A DNA stretch of 64,000 nucleotides from Tubulanus polymorphus (GCF_964204645.1 NC_134029.1:8484850-8548849), one strand, 5' to 3'; numbered from the stretch's first letter, positions 12,330-24,436 are shown. The notes: generated from the sequence alone by a model not told the origin. A program made the numbers and translations.

Positions 12330-14571
12330 GTTATTATCATTTATTTTTCCATTTGGAATTATAATAATGGAGAATATAATAACGGAGAATAATAATCGTA
12401 CAAAGTAATACAAATACAAAAATTCAAGATGGAGGGAAACATGAAGAAACCTGTTAAGGTTTATATGATATTCATGCCACCCTCGAACACCCAATCACAC
12501 TCTCTTTCACACTACATTCACACTGAAAATATTTAAGTGCCAGATGGCAGAGACTGGCAAGGTTATCGAAACATTAATTGAGAAGATACTGTTTGAGAGC
12601 ACGTTTAAAAACTGGAGGGGATACTGATCCAATGATCTTCAGTGAGTAAGGTAAGTTATTCCAAGTTAAAGGGGCTGATACTTTTAATGAAAATTTCTTT
12701 CGATTGGTTCTAAATTGTTCTACTTTGAATGCATGACGGTTTCGAGTATGATGATGGTGAAAGTCGGAATTTAATGAAAAATAATCTGAAAACGAGTTAG
12801 GCAGTAGTGAATTCTTATATTTAAATATGAAAAAGCACAATTGAAATTTCGTCATTGCTCGAAAAGTAAGGATACCTAAGTTTTTGAAGATGGGGGCTGT
12901 ATGGTCAAAGAAGGTAACCTTCGATATTACCCTGATCGCACGCTTTTGAAGTAGGATTATTGGCCTGATTCTCGATTCGTAGTTATTGCCCCAGATAAAA
13001 TTGCAGTATTGGAGATACGGGTAAACAAAACTATAGTATAAGGTTTTCATCACTAAAACTGGTAATCGTCTTTTAACTCTATTCAAAACACCAATACTAC
13101 GAGAGATCTTTTTACAGACAAATGATATGTGGTCAGACCACGTCAGTTTACTATCAATATATAAACCAAGAAATTTTGTGGAATGAACTTGCTTTATTGG
13201 GACATTTCCAATTTTTATGGCACTAGGGGTACCCTTGAAATTTCCGAAAATCATAAAATAACATTTTTCAAGGTTAAGAGACAATTTATTAACTTGAAAC
13301 CACATTCAAAGTTTGATGAGTTCATTGTTTATCAGTTGGAATATCTTCTTATGATCTTTTGAATAAGCGAAGCATGTTGTGTCATCTGCAAAAAGGGTGA
13401 AGTCAAGAATTTTTGAAGCATTGACACAATCATTTATGAATAATAGATATAAAAGAGGACCGAGAATAGAACCTTGGGGAACTCCGATAGTTATACCCCT
13501 TCTTGACGAGTTAATACCATTAAAACAAACAATTTGACCACGATCAGACAGGTAACTTTCGAACCATTTGAGAGGTAAACCCCGAATACCATAGTGATCT
13601 AATTTACCGAGCAGAATTGTGTGGTTGACCGTGTCGAATGCCTTCTTTAGGTCTAAAAAATGCCTATGGCTGAATATTTTTTATCAAGGTATGATGTTAG
13701 GGTGTCTGTTACTTTGGCAAGAGCAAGTGCTGTGGAATGATTTGATCGAAAACCGAATTGATTTGAAGAAATAACGTTATGTTTATTGAGAAAGGAGGAT
13801 AATCTGTTAAAGACCAGCTTTTCTAAAATCTTTGAAAATACCGGAAGAATAGAGATTGGACGATAATTATTGAAATTTTCAGAATCTCCTGATTTAAATA
13901 ACGGGTAAACTTTGGCTTGTTTCATGTCAAACGGAACAATACCATTATAGAAGCTACAATTAAATATATGCGATAAAGGAGCATTTATTAGATCTATTGT
14001 GTCTTTAAGTAAAGATGTACTAATACCATCCAACCCTGCACTTTTTTTCGGATACAAATTTCTAACTATAGATTCAATTTCACAAGGATTAGTAGGAAAC
14101 ATAAAGAAATTTACGTTAGTACGATTTTTCAGATTATATGTGTAGTTGTGACCAGGGAAATCAGGTATAGTCTCAGAAATTTGTGAGCCTATTTTAGAAA
14201 AGAAATCGTTAAACCCACACGCTATGCGATAGTCGCCTTTGAATTCCTGGTTATTTTGTTTGAGAACACTAGGTAAAATAGGAGAAGATGATTTACAAAG
14301 TATCTGGTTAATAAGTTTCCATTTAAGTTTCATATCAGTACCTATATCGGTAAACTTTTGAGAATAATAATCAGATTCAGCTTTTCTTAAGATTTTAGTA
14401 AGAATGTTTTTATAAGAATTGTAACTATTCTTGACATCCACGGATGTAGAACGAATTGATTTCTTATAAAGTCGGTTTTTGTGCTTAATGGAGTTAAATA
14501 TCGCTGGAGTAATCCACGGCTTCTCAAGGCGTTGTCTATCATTTAGTTGGGTCGGGAGACTTAAATCTCAA
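12330..14571 (-). pseudogene. non-LTR retrotransposon (LINE), 5'-truncated and broken
   Basis: Read on the minus strand from about 14571 down to the stop at 12574, with a probable 3' UTR to about 12330. The translation shows the linker before the reverse transcriptase (KPWITPAIFNSIKHKNRLYK), then RT blocks including KSAGLDGIS, NYRPISILPVFSKILEK, NQFGFRSNHST and the catalytic LFADDTTCF at about 13378-13400. The thumb (VNKLSLNLEKC) and the typical C-terminal tail WNNLPYSLK follow. The organisation fits the CR1/L2/Jockey side of LINEs. It lacks the N-terminal endonuclease. A single-base deletion in a T run near 13660 and an in-frame TGA near 13306 break the frame, so it is inactive. Confidence 0.9.
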
Positions 14572-14589
14572 GACTTTCTTGACTATATG

Positions 14590-14844
14590 TTAACCTTTAA
14601 ATGCTGGATATAATATGAATATGATTTTGAAAAATTCCAACTTGGTGCGTTGCCTAAAGGGCATACTGCTATAGCACGTCTACACTGGTGTAACGTAAGT
14701 TACAAATATTTCAACATGTTAGACAGGTGCTGCCATCTTTCAGTAGAGACAACGACTAATAACACTGATACACCATGATGCAGTGTACTAGCGAAGTTCA
14801 TCAGCTATTTTTAGTGCAGTGTAGACGCCGCGCTGAAAGTCAAC
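14590..14844. mobile_element. piggyBac-type MITE, copy D
   Basis: Starts TTAACCTTTAAATGCTGGA about 20 bp beyond the truncated LINE. It contains gacaggtgctgccatctttca and a damaged palindrome (acaccatgatgcagtgta). The right end is eroded (cgctgaaagtcaa). Confidence 0.78.
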
Positions 14845-15440
14845 TGAGTTCACTCAGTACAGAGCAACACGGTCCAGGTAAAGAATTGCTATAGATCAAC
14901 GCGTTATATGAGTTGAAATTATACCCTAAATGCCTAAACGAGTTCATTTTCGTTCATAAGCCGCTCACATTTGACTTACAACTCACAACTCGCGCTACGT
15001 GCTACGGAGCAGTAAGCGTTTCTGATTCATTCATTTCGTGCTGTTGCTCCGACTGAAAACCCCACGTGGACACTTAAGACCGCCGGTTTACGATGACGAA
15101 TTTGTAAAATCGATACGCTCGTGAATAGTTCGTCTCATTTAGAACGCTCGTCGTCGTCGAACATGAATGAGATCCGGATGAGTGATAGCCTCATCCTTCA
15201 TCGCGCGCCCGACAACTTAAAACCAACATCGCCATAAAAACCCAAATTACTGGTACACATCTCTCCTTATAGACGACTCGCAGACGGTATCGGAGAATAT
15301 CCGACTCGTACTCGCTCGTTCCTCGATGACGAACACGTTTCTTAGGAAAAATAGGAAATACTCAAAATTCATTTGAAGCCTAGTTTCATGTATAATGAAA
15401 CAAATACAATGAGGGCAGTTCAGGAACCTGTAGCAATTTC
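14845..15440. other. unique gene-free stretch, CpG-rich
   Basis: CpG-rich single-copy sequence at about 14940-15350. No exon or repeat recognised. Confidence 0.5.
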
Positions 15441-15560
15441 AGGGTGCTAAAATTTGGCTCGGACCTGGTGCGACGTTTTTGGTCGAGCGAAATGTGGTCC
15501 CGGCCGAACAGATAAGGTCTCATTTGGCTCCCGTGTGAGCAGTCGTTCAGTTGTTCCGGG
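15441..15560. mobile_element. fragment of the AGCCRCGATCACA MITE family
   Basis: Contains aaaatttggctcggacctgg, ggtctcatttggctcc and gtgtgagcagt, phrases of the family's inner region. The terminal repeats are missing. Confidence 0.5.
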
Positions 15561-15727
15561 TCGCGAAACATGATGCAATCCTGACAACTATACCCGCCAT
15601 TACGAGTTCCTTGTCACTGGTTGTAAGTGTGTTGAAACAATGACCAACACCCAAACCTTTGTTCGCATTACTTCTCTAGACAGAGCGAACTTCGGTTATC
15701 GGAGTTAGTTGACCATGGTTGAACTAA

Positions 15728-16034
15728 AGCCGCACTCACACCGGCGTTTTTGGCTCTGGCCAAATTTGGGCCGGGACAACTGTTGCACATGGGTACCAAA
15801 TGGGCCCGAGCCCGTTTGGCCCGGGCCAAATTTTTGCGCGAGACAAATGATTGCGTTTGAATTGCAACTGGTTCCGGAAGTGACTCACTTCGCTTTGTTT
15901 TAAACATTGTTTAGTATCGAGTGAGTAGTTTTAACGTATGAGCCCGCTCTCTAATTAGGCACGGGCCAAATTTGGCTCGGGCCTGATCAGCGCCAATTTG
16001 GCCGGGGCCAAATCATCTACGTATGTGATCGTGG
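15728..16034. mobile_element. MITE, AGCCRCGATCACA family
   Basis: About 307 bp from AGCCGCACTCACACCGG to tgtgatcgtgg. The interior has ggcccgggccaaattt, ctctaattaggcacgggcc and the caaagcgaagtgagtca phrase in reverse orientation. Open frames inside it are chance products of the GC-rich palindromic sequence. Confidence 0.75.
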
Positions 16035-18213
16035 AAGTGGAATGTCAGTTAGTCAGAATTACGAGCGATTATGAGATAATTGCTCGTAGGTCAGAACTAT
16101 AGTCCAGAAATTGGTCGACCATATGTTTGATCTACCTACGTAGATTACCAGCGGCAAGAAGATAAGTTGTCCGGATCAGAGTCACTAAAAACTAGAATAC
16201 AGGGAGGAGTTTATCATACATACAGTGATAAAGATCTTTTTTTAACCCGGGCGAGTAACGAACGCTAGATGGATGTATCGGCTAATATGACGGCTCATCT
16301 ACTAATATTTTGTACCAAACTGTCAATGACGGAACTAATGATCGCGTGGCTTTTATGAAATTATGATGCATCACTGCGAAGAAGCCGTCGGCCATTACCG
16401 CTCGCGACCGATACTATATATACGGTACCGGCGTGTCATTTATCTCGAGCGGCTCGCGACCGCAAATGAAATTTCCAGCGAATTCGCGCGCAGACAACAA
16501 GATAAATGGTCGGATGATCGGCGCGCGACACGGTTGAGTCGCGTTCGAAATGAATTTCAAACCAATTATACACGACTTGTATAACGAATGACCTCGACGC
16601 GACCGATACGGATGAGTTTAAAACGACGACCTGCAGCCCGGCGCGACCTATTTTTCCACCAGATGGCGCCATCGAAGTTTACTTGGTTGCTAAATCTGTA
16701 ATTTCCGTGTTGTCCCTGTCATATCTGTAATGGGTTTGAGTGTAAATAAAATAGATAAATAAACAAATAATGGGGTACCGGCAATTCCTAGATGGTGCCA
16801 CGAAACCCTGGGTCTTTTGTAGTGAAAATCAGTTCATTTCCAGTGAAATTTGAACTCGATTTTTTCAGGCTTCCAAAATTGTGAAAACAAGTCATCGAAT
16901 AGATGTAAGATTCGCTTTCTAGCCCAGTGTATGGCATGGATTTCACTGAAAATTGATTTACTAATCAGAAATGTTGACATGAATTTAATTGAACCAGCAA
17001 TGCTGATAGATAGCAACACAAAGCAACTTTAATCCTTTAAATCAAAAGTTAAATTTTTGATTAGTTTTCAATTTTCTAAAGATGTCATCGTTATTAGATA
17101 TTCATAAAACGATGCCCCAAAATACAGTAATACAGTAGACTCCACTGATCACCAACCCGGACTTGGATTTTCAAAATGTGTCAGAAAAATCACAGTCAGT
17201 ATGAATTTCTGCTGCATGAATTTCACTCTCAAAATTGCCATTCGAAAATAAAAATTCCGTCGAAGTCACAGACAATTTTTACGTTTCATCGCAGAATACA
17301 CTTCATATCAGCAATTTTGAATACAAGCTTTTTACGACGCTAAATTTAGTGTTCTGGCATACATATTTAATGCACCGGCGAGCACAAACCTATTACCTCG
17401 AGGTCCCAACAGACGGCCGCGCTTCTATTAAACCTTCAGCCACACGGAATGCTTGTCCGTATCGAACAAAAATGAAAAATTTACCAAACGAAACTCTGAC
17501 AGCTAACAGCTTCGAAAATTGCCGCTGAAAAAGTGCAGGCATCATCACTAGTGACAACGATGATTAAGCATACGGCGAGCGCCATTTTAGGCAAATCCGA
17601 TCCATTGAAAAATACGTGTCGAATCAGCGCAGACGGATGCCTATGTGGACCTAGTGCTAGAGTTAAATTTGCAATGAATTAATGAATACATCTATTTTGA
17701 GTAAAAATAATTCTCTAAGTTTTCCACCACAGGACCTATAGCTGCAGGCATTGCGTTTCCTCAAAACAGGCACAGCTCCATTGATCGAATGGCAATTTGT
17801 TGGGTCTTCGCTACAATAGGCCTTTTTCCAATTCCATCATTTCGATAAATGTCGGTCCTCTTGACGCTTCACTGATACGTATAATGATATTCTTGACCAA
17901 AAGATCGTAATCGCGGCATTGTACAATAGCGTGCTCACCATCACCACCCACAATCCTGTGTTATGGAAACAGCTAAAGGGAATCATGTTGGATCAAACGG
18001 GGTGAATCCAAGCAGTATCGCCTCCATAGCCAGAGTTGATCATAAATTCCTCATAAAGAGAACGCACTCAAGGACTAGTCATATTGTAGGGCCATAACCT
18101 AGCATTTGAACGTTGGGGCCATAGGACCTTACACTTAACATGAAAAATCAATATATCGATCCTTCTTATCCACCATAACAAAAACTCCCGTTAGGTCTGT
18201 AACATGAACTGAA
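16035..18213. other. gene-free stretch
   Basis: Positions 16240-16700 are CpG-rich and single-copy, with a CTCF-type motif at 16656. The rest (16700-18213) is AT-rich, with a pogo-like end cagtagactccactg near 17133. No coding exon is supportable. Confidence 0.5.
16656..16669 (+). promoter_or_regulatory. CTCF-type core motif
   Basis: CCACCAGATGGCGC matches CCASYAGRKGGCRS at all 14 positions and is followed by C, giving a symmetrical GGCGCC. It sits at the edge of a CpG-rich single-copy island. Function is inferred from the motif only. Confidence 0.5.
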
Positions 18214-18295
18214 ATGAATGAATTGAAATTTATTTAGACACAAACGAAAATACAGAATAGAATACAAACACACACAAATATAAATCAGTCAAAAA
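18214..18295 (-). mobile_element. LINE-type 3' tail
   Basis: On the minus strand this reads as a T-rich 3' UTR ending in TAAATAAATTTCAATTCATTC, a tail style seen in short-tailed non-LTR elements. Coding sequence is not visible next to it on that strand. Confidence 0.35.
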
Positions 18296-18619
18296 TGTAC
18301 AAAAACGTGTCAAGCATTCAACCGAAGCCTAACCGGGCTGTACTCAAAGAGGGGATGAACCCTAAGAAAATTGAAACGAAAATTACAATGAGAGTATCGA
18401 TTATGATAAAGCTAACAAAATGCTTGTCAGTCTTAAGTGAAGGATTCTACAGAGGATATAACAAAAATATTCGCAAAAAGGGCATTTTCCAAGTTTCCTA
18501 CCTGCCCTGCTCCTGCTATGTATATGGCCCTGATTGGAGCTATTTTCAACGTATCATTTCTGCTTATCGAGACGTTTTCTACAAAATGCTCATACAAAAC
18601 TCTTTAAACACGATTCTTT

Positions 18620-19080
18620 TAGAGATATTATAATTTACATAACCAAAATTTGCGTTCTGTGAACCAAATTGCTATCGAAAGATTTAATACTGTAATAGAA
18701 TCACAATCTTTGAAAATTAAAGGACCCACTATTTGGAACAATCTAGATAAAATAACTCAAAATTCAAAATCATTAAACATCGTTAAACGAAAATACAAAA
18801 CTTACTTACTTTCAGCTTACTAGAAATAATGAACCTTTATGATTAAATTTCAATTTTGGATTCAAACTTATATTCAAACATGCACTATACGTATGAGAGA
18901 TTATGTGTGATTGTAGTATGGCTGATAAAACTTGGGTTCGGGAAGGGTTAGGCGGCCAGTTTCTTACAAGCCTCGGCTTTTTACTGTTCCCTCCTCTCCA
19001 TTTCTGTTATACATAATGTGAAATGAATCCACTTATTCATTTATTTATTCACTTACTTATTAATTCACTTAAACTGAAAT
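18620..19080 (+). pseudogene. LINE 3' fragment (C-terminal end plus 3' UTR)
   Basis: Frame-consistent sequence ending at TAG 18821-18823 reads NQNLRSVNQIAIERFN, then KIKGPTIWNNLDK and KRKYKTYLLSAY. This is the usual C-terminal tail of L2/CR1/Jockey-like ORF2 proteins (compare WNNLPYSLK in the LINE at 12574-14571). The following 3' UTR contains acaagcctcggctttttactg and ends in a run of related tetranucleotides (ttatttattcacttactt). Everything upstream of the tail is lost. Confidence 0.7.
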
Positions 19081-19155
19081 ATGTATCGATGTTTATTAGT
19101 GTATTACAAGTAACAATGATTTTACATTATATGTAACTGAAATTGTAAAGGAAAA

Positions 19156-19452
19156 TTAACCCTTTCAGTGCTGACTAATTAATACCCTATAGTGCTGGAG
19201 ATAATTTTAAAATTTTCAAAAATTCCACCCTAGTATTTTGAATAACAGGAATACCGCAATTGTGCGTCTACACCACAGCACGATGTATCGTTAGTTACTA
19301 GTATTTCACTATGTTTGACAGGTGCTGCCATCTTTCAATAGAGATAATTATTAATTACTAATTACATCAATACACCGCAGTGCGGTGTACTCGCAAAATC
19401 CATCACCGATTCATACATCGCACTGCGGTGTAAACGCACTGAAAAGGGTTAA
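19156..19452. mobile_element. piggyBac-type MITE, copy E
   Basis: 297 bp, the same length as copy A, flanked by TTAA on both sides (TTAACCCTTTCAGTGCTG at the left, GCACTGAAAAGGGTTAA at the right). It keeps the palindrome TACACCGCAGTGCGGTGTA exactly and a one-base variant of its partner. With copy A it defines the family consensus. Confidence 0.85.
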
Positions 19453-20023
19453 GATGATATGATATAGGACTATATATGTACAGTGTTAGTTCCCCGATAT
19501 GTTATCTTCGCACACATAAATGCGCAATTTTTCATTTTTCCGTTTATCGCATCGACGGCTCGATTTTTTTTCCTTCCGTAATCCGGTCATGAAATTCGGC
19601 GATGTCCGAATATAATAATAACTATATATATATATATATATATATACATATATACGTGGTTTACTTTGGCGCCGCACGTTCTCCGGGGACTGACGCGAAA
19701 ATCGTTCGGCGTCCATAAAACCCAACGACGGAAGACAATGCACGAAGAATAGAAATCAACATCTCACCGACGGAACAATGAGCAACGCGCAGCATCGCCT
19801 GACTATCGGCAATACCGATTAATTATAGTTCACGGCCAACCGGGGACGGACTTCAACTCATAACTATTGATGACTCCAACGCGTGAAGTAATTACAGGCA
19901 ACTTGACCAAAATAATGATTGCCCAGTCTCGACGATGGTCCTTGTTATGTTAATGTCGACATTAACCTATCGGCCAGTACTCGTCCGGAGTGGTATCAAC
20001 AATGTTGCTATGTATTCATTGCT

Positions 20024-20065
<42 letters not shown>

Positions 20066-20092
20066 ATCCGTATAACCCAGGACCAAAAGGCA
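19453..20092. other. gene-free stretch with microsatellites
   Basis: Contains TA microsatellites at about 19623-19647 and 20026-20063. Open frames crossing them are artefacts of the dinucleotide runs. No exon seen. Confidence 0.6.
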
Positions 20093-20225
20093 TTAACCCT
20101 TTCACCGCTGAAAATATACCGCATTATTCGTCACCGCAGTACATCGCTCGTTACTAAATTCGCATTTTCGACGGGTGCTGCAATCTTTCAGTAGAGATTT
20201 AAATTAATAAACAATTGATACAGCC
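20093..20225. mobile_element. piggyBac-type MITE, copy F (left half only)
   Basis: Begins TTAACCCTTTCACCGCTGA and keeps gacgggtgctgcaatctttca. It breaks off after an inverted repeat CAGCCAGATCTGGCTG that stands where the family normally has TACACCGCAGTGCGGTGTA. The right terminal repeat is absent. Confidence 0.65.
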
Positions 20226-20829
20226 AGATCTGGCTGGTATCTACCTTTGTCCTAATTTTCACCACAATTTGTAGTTTAATTGAAAATGTGCTGTTCCGAT
20301 TTTATGAGTATTTTAACGATTTCGGCAGCAACCATTCTCAAATAGTAATTAGTGGTAATCAGGTCCGTACAGTGGGAGTTCACGCGATCTAATGTAAATT
20401 GTACACCACATAAAGCTAAGTACACGCGATGTAAGTTTAGGGTTTTATTTCCTCGAAACGAATGAACCCTAATGCAATCAGTTTATCAAAAAATAAAAAT
20501 CTCCGAACAACTACGTCTACTGAAAACATCATTTGTTCAGTAGCGATTCGAGCACTCGATCATATCAACTGTTCCAACATTTTTCCCCGCTGTCCGTCGA
20601 TCCCGCGACATCGTCGCAGAATGCCGAGACTAAATGACAGATAAAATCTGGATAGAGTCCGTCGCAATTGACCACGTCAAGCCGACATCGATCGGGTCGA
20701 TCAATCTAAGATTCGTTTTGACGAAGCGACGAAAGCCGTCCTATAGCCGAACGTACGCGGGCGCCGACGAAACAGTCGAGACGACGTTATCATACACATA
20801 CACGCGCATAGCCGACGATAGTCAGTTAT

Positions 20830-20860
<31 letters not shown>

Positions 20861-21010
20861 AGAACAAATTGCGTACAAGTTTGTTTTCTCCCGGGACGGA
20901 TGACAAACGATCGCAAACACCGGTGATAGATGACAATATTATGACGTCCCGGATGAGGAGAAACTCATATTTTCTCTCTAAAAGCAGATTTGATATCGTG
21001 TAATCTTATC

Positions 21011-21053
<43 letters not shown>

Positions 21054-22637
21054 CCACCGGCTGTATGTCAGATAGCGTTAGTCAGTATTCAACGCGAGAG
21101 GTAGAATGTGTCTCCGCCATGACCTTCAAGCTGTAATACGCGCAAGGTCACATATTCGGCGGAATCTTTCCAATCACGCCTGTTTCTTCGATCCTATAAA
21201 TCCATCAGCAGACAGGCGTTACCTCGATTCAAGGTTTTCTAAATGAGAAAAACAAATGATGCCTACGCTAAGCGCAAACCGTTCGGTTATTGTATGAATT
21301 AACCGTTATTTGATTTGGTGCCCCTCCCATAATAGGTTCTAGAGAGGCGGCCACCGCTTTCATTCTTACATACACTCCGCTGAAAATCAGCCACCTTTTA
21401 TGAAATATCTTCTGCCCCTACCAGAGTGGATGTCGATATTCTATCAATGTTGATAATTTTCTATGAAATATATTAAGCTAATGTGAGCCTAATTTTCTGT
21501 ATTTTTTCGAGGATCGAAGGAATGCCTTGCTATTTCGGCAGCCGTAATGTCATACACTAAGCAATGAATGCAGCCCCTTTAAAATTCAAGCATATGGAGA
21601 AAACTCTCCCCATCCGAAAGGTGAAATGCTGAAAAGCCCCTTTTCCCCTAAATCTTCAAGTTTGTAGGGGCGGGCAAAGCATTAGTGGGAACCAACACTT
21701 CATGCCTGCCTGAAGCATTTGCAAGGCAAGATCTGCGCTTTATCAAATTAAGTGCCGGATCCACTAGAAAAGGCCTGTTTGGCCCAGGCCCAATGTTAAC
21801 ATCAGTCAAATTATTGAAAACATTCAAAATATTCCATCGCGATAAAACATCTATCCACCGTAATAGCGTGTTTGTTTTCGGCGTAATTCATTGTTTTCGG
21901 AATGAATCGCTGAATTTACGATCGATGCCGAATAAAGATTCAAATCTAACGATAGATAGAAGAAGGCCGCTCCGAGTGACGGCTCGATGGTTTATGTAAA
22001 ATTCGGGAATGCCGAGTTATTACGCGGATATACGGGGCCTCGTCGTAAATGGAAAATTCTGAAAAACGGCTTCGCAATAAGCATCGGCCATAATTCAATT
22101 ACACGATGACGACGCGCGATGGGGTAGGGTTTGACGAGAGGAGGCTCGTTCTCGTTCTGCCGTCATCGGGAGCTAGGGTAGCGCGCGACGGAGGCATAAA
22201 AACAGATTTATTAGACGACGATGAGAACGAAGATAAAGCTCTCCGATATAAATAGTGTAACTGTGACCCGTGATCAACAAACGCGCGCTTGAAATCGCAT
22301 TCGACAGCACCCATTGACTGATCGACGCATTATATGTATCGACGGCCGATATCATTTTCGTTCGTTAAGATTCGAGTATAGTTAAATCATTGACTCAATT
22401 TAGCCTAGGTGGCTCAGATATTTTTTCTCAAAACATCCGAAAAAGAAATTCAGAAAAATTAATCCGCGGCACGAGATTTTTTTGAATAAACTACAACGCT
22501 GAAAGGAAAGTAATTCGTAAACAATAGTTTGTCAATAGAAGGTAAAATTTGACGACGCGTTCTTCTTATTCTCTGAAAATTTAATCCAACGATCCTCTCG
22601 TATACGCGACCCAAATGAATCAAAACTGTCAAGTTAA
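20226..22637. other. gene-free stretch with microsatellites
   Basis: Single-copy CpG-rich islands at about 20460-20960 and 21830-22370, a GA run (about 20831-20860) and a TA run (about 21013-21051). A short phrase ggcctgtttggcccaggcc near 21770 echoes the AGCCRCGATCACA family. No supportable exon. Confidence 0.5.
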
Positions 22638-23153
22638 AGCCCTGATCACGCGAGTATTTTTCAGCCTGACCAAAAACGTCCGACCAGGCCTGAGCCAAAT
22701 TTTTGCATGGGTCAAATTTATTGCGTGTGAATCGCAACTGGTTCCGTAAGTGAAAACATTTGACTCGGGCCTGATCTGTGCCAATTCAGGGTGGCCACTT
22801 TTATCCGATTTTGTTTTTCCCCAAATTTTCCCTGAACATTTACTAAAATTCCGTAACCAAAGTTGTCTCAACTACGGTACATTTCATTTCAAATTTTTAG
22901 ACAGCAATGAAAAGGACACGCATTTTTGAACAGCACAAAATCACCTTTATGCACGGGCAAATACGTTTCGCCTGGTTTTTTTATGATGTAGTGTGCATAA
23001 AAACAGTTTTCCATGATTTTGACCTTGTTCATAAAATTTCCTGACTATTCCATGACTTTTTAGGTGAAAATAAAATTCCCTGATTTTTCCCTGATATCCG
23101 TGAATTCCATATGAGTGGCCACTCTGGCAAATCGTCTCTGTATGATCATCGCT
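22638..23153. mobile_element. MITE, AGCCRCGATCACA family, split by another MITE
   Basis: The left part begins AGCCCTGATCACGCGAG and runs to gatctgtgccaatt at 22786. The right part resumes at 23127 with gcaaatcgtctctgtatgatcatcgct. Together they reproduce the family's inner and right-hand sequence, so the 340 bp between are an insertion. Confidence 0.72.
22787..23126. mobile_element. TTCCCTGA-rich MITE with hAT-like ends
   Basis: 340 bp. The left end CAGGGTGGCCACTTT and right end AGTGGCCACTCTG form terminal inverted repeats beginning with CAGGG, as in many hAT elements. The interior is filled with phrases such as aaattttccctgaac and ttccctgatttttccctg. A clean 8-bp target duplication is not visible. 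The element lies inside another MITE, so it is the younger of the two. Confidence 0.72.
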
Positions 23154-23792
23154 TAAGAAATATGAATACAAAGAAAAGTATCAATGAAAGGCAATTTACA
23201 ATAGTGTAGATAAGGATAAAATGGGATTATCTTTTATTCAAATACATATACATATATACATTGCGATGAAAATTTAGTTCCTTCAAATCCCAGTGGCGGC
23301 AGCACCTCCTAGTGGTGTCCGCTAAGCTGGCGGGAATGACGACGGCAAAGAATTGAATGAACCGTCGGCGGGATAATACATCATTCGCGGCGACAGTTTG
23401 TGATAAAGACGTTTGCCTCGGCAATGATAGAGTGTTTTTCGACAAAACTGGTCCGGGCAGTCAGTTGGGACGACAACGCTGAATGATGGAGAATTTTAAT
23501 GAGATGTAATTTGTATCTGAAGTGCCAATAGTGGTTCACCGCGGCAGTGATAAATGCGCGCGCGCCCGCTTTTTCATGAGCGTCGGCGCGCCGAGACAGC
23601 TCGAAAGAATTTCCCCGCAAAAAAAAAGAAAAAATACGCGCACTACGTTACCAGAGATTTTCGTCACGTAGAAATATTCGATTTCACGAAGAAGTAATTC
23701 ATAACACGTTCATATTTCAAATCAGGGATTGATCGTGTTAAAAAGATGACAATTTAAAGTTAAAAATTTTCATTTTACGAAGTATTTTAAAC
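23154..23792. other. unique gene-free stretch
   Basis: CpG-rich single-copy sequence at about 23270-23640. It includes a 12-of-14 CTCF-like match on the minus strand at 23302-23315. No exon recognised. Confidence 0.5.
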
Positions 23793-23825
23793 CGCTGCGA
23801 TTAATTACACAGAGACGATTTGGCA

Positions 23826-24180
23826 TAACGAATAAAACCCAGTTACTTCTGTAAAAACAGTTTATTGCCTTACAGTTTCGCCATCAGAGGAACAAAAAAT
23901 ACAATAATACAATAATTTTATACATGTATTGTATTTATTATTGTATTTTTTGTACCTCTGGGGCCAGTTGCACAGTCGTGACTTAAGTCCAAAAGTGGTC
24001 TTAAATCTTAAGACCGGTCTTAAGTTGTTAGAATGGCTATAGAACTAAGTTGGTCTTAAACTGGTCTTAAATCTAAGTCATGACTATGCAACCGGCCCCT
24101 GGTGATGAGGTTTAGTATGAACTTCGAAACTGTAAGGCAATAAACTGTTTTTACAGAAGTAACTGTGGGTTCTTTCGTTA
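23826..24180. mobile_element. 355-bp element with about 50-bp terminal inverted repeats
   Basis: The inverted repeats share AGTTACTTCTGTAAAAACAG and TTTATTGCCTTACAGTTTCG and extend outward to TAACGAA/TTCGTTA. The interior is AT-rich (aaaaaatacaataatac) with a second, nested element at 23961-24098. One end of a related element occurs alone at about 30885-30970. No coding capacity. Confidence 0.75.
23961..24098. mobile_element. 138-bp nested MITE with GGGCCAGTTGC ends
   Basis: Ends GGGCCAGTTGCACAGTC and GACTATGCAACCGGCCC are inverted repeats. The repeat continues inward as gacttaagtcc and tggtcttaa. It is flanked by CTG on both sides, a candidate 3-bp target duplication, which would fit a PIF/Harbinger-type element. 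Related copies lie at 54104-54231 and, in part, at 36236-36320. Confidence 0.72.
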
Positions 24181-24436
24181 ACTCTACACTGAGATTTACA
24201 TCAGTTCACTGCAGTCACGATTTGGTATGGCTTCAAGTGGCCTGGATCAGACCAGTCAAATTTGGACCGTGCCTAATTAGAGAGTGCGTTCATACGTAAA
24301 CCACTCACTCCATACTAAACAATGCACAAACAAAGCGAAGTGAGTCATTTCCAGAACCAGTTACAATTCATAAACAATCATAGCCGCATTTTATACTCAT
24401 GTTCATATATTTGAGAAAATAAATTAAATTCAAATT

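Larger units (their letters stand above)
23793..24395. mobile_element. AGCCRCGATCACA-family MITE probably interrupted by a nested element
   Basis: The left end gctgcgattaattacacagagacgatttggc lies at 23793-23824. The family's inner region (tggcctggatcagacc, cctaattagagagtgcg, caaagcgaagtgagtca) continues from about 24214. Between them is a 355-bp inverted-repeat element. The right terminal repeat is not clear. Confidence 0.5.

Noticed and set aside
15668-15907. Frames on both strands near 15.7-15.9 kb
   Set aside because: Chance frames in the GC-rich palindromic interior of an AGCCRCGATCACA-family MITE.
16363-16672. Charged open frames on both strands near 16.4-16.7 kb
   Set aside because: Two overlapping antisense frames in CpG-rich sequence, without splice sites or family resemblance; stop codons are simply rare in such sequence.
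19486-20194. Open frames across TA runs at 19486-19743 and 19919-20194
   Set aside because: They are produced by dinucleotide repeats (Tyr-Ile runs) and have no other coding signal.
20701-20916. Minus-strand frame with a Leu-Ser run
   Set aside because: It is the translation of a GA microsatellite.
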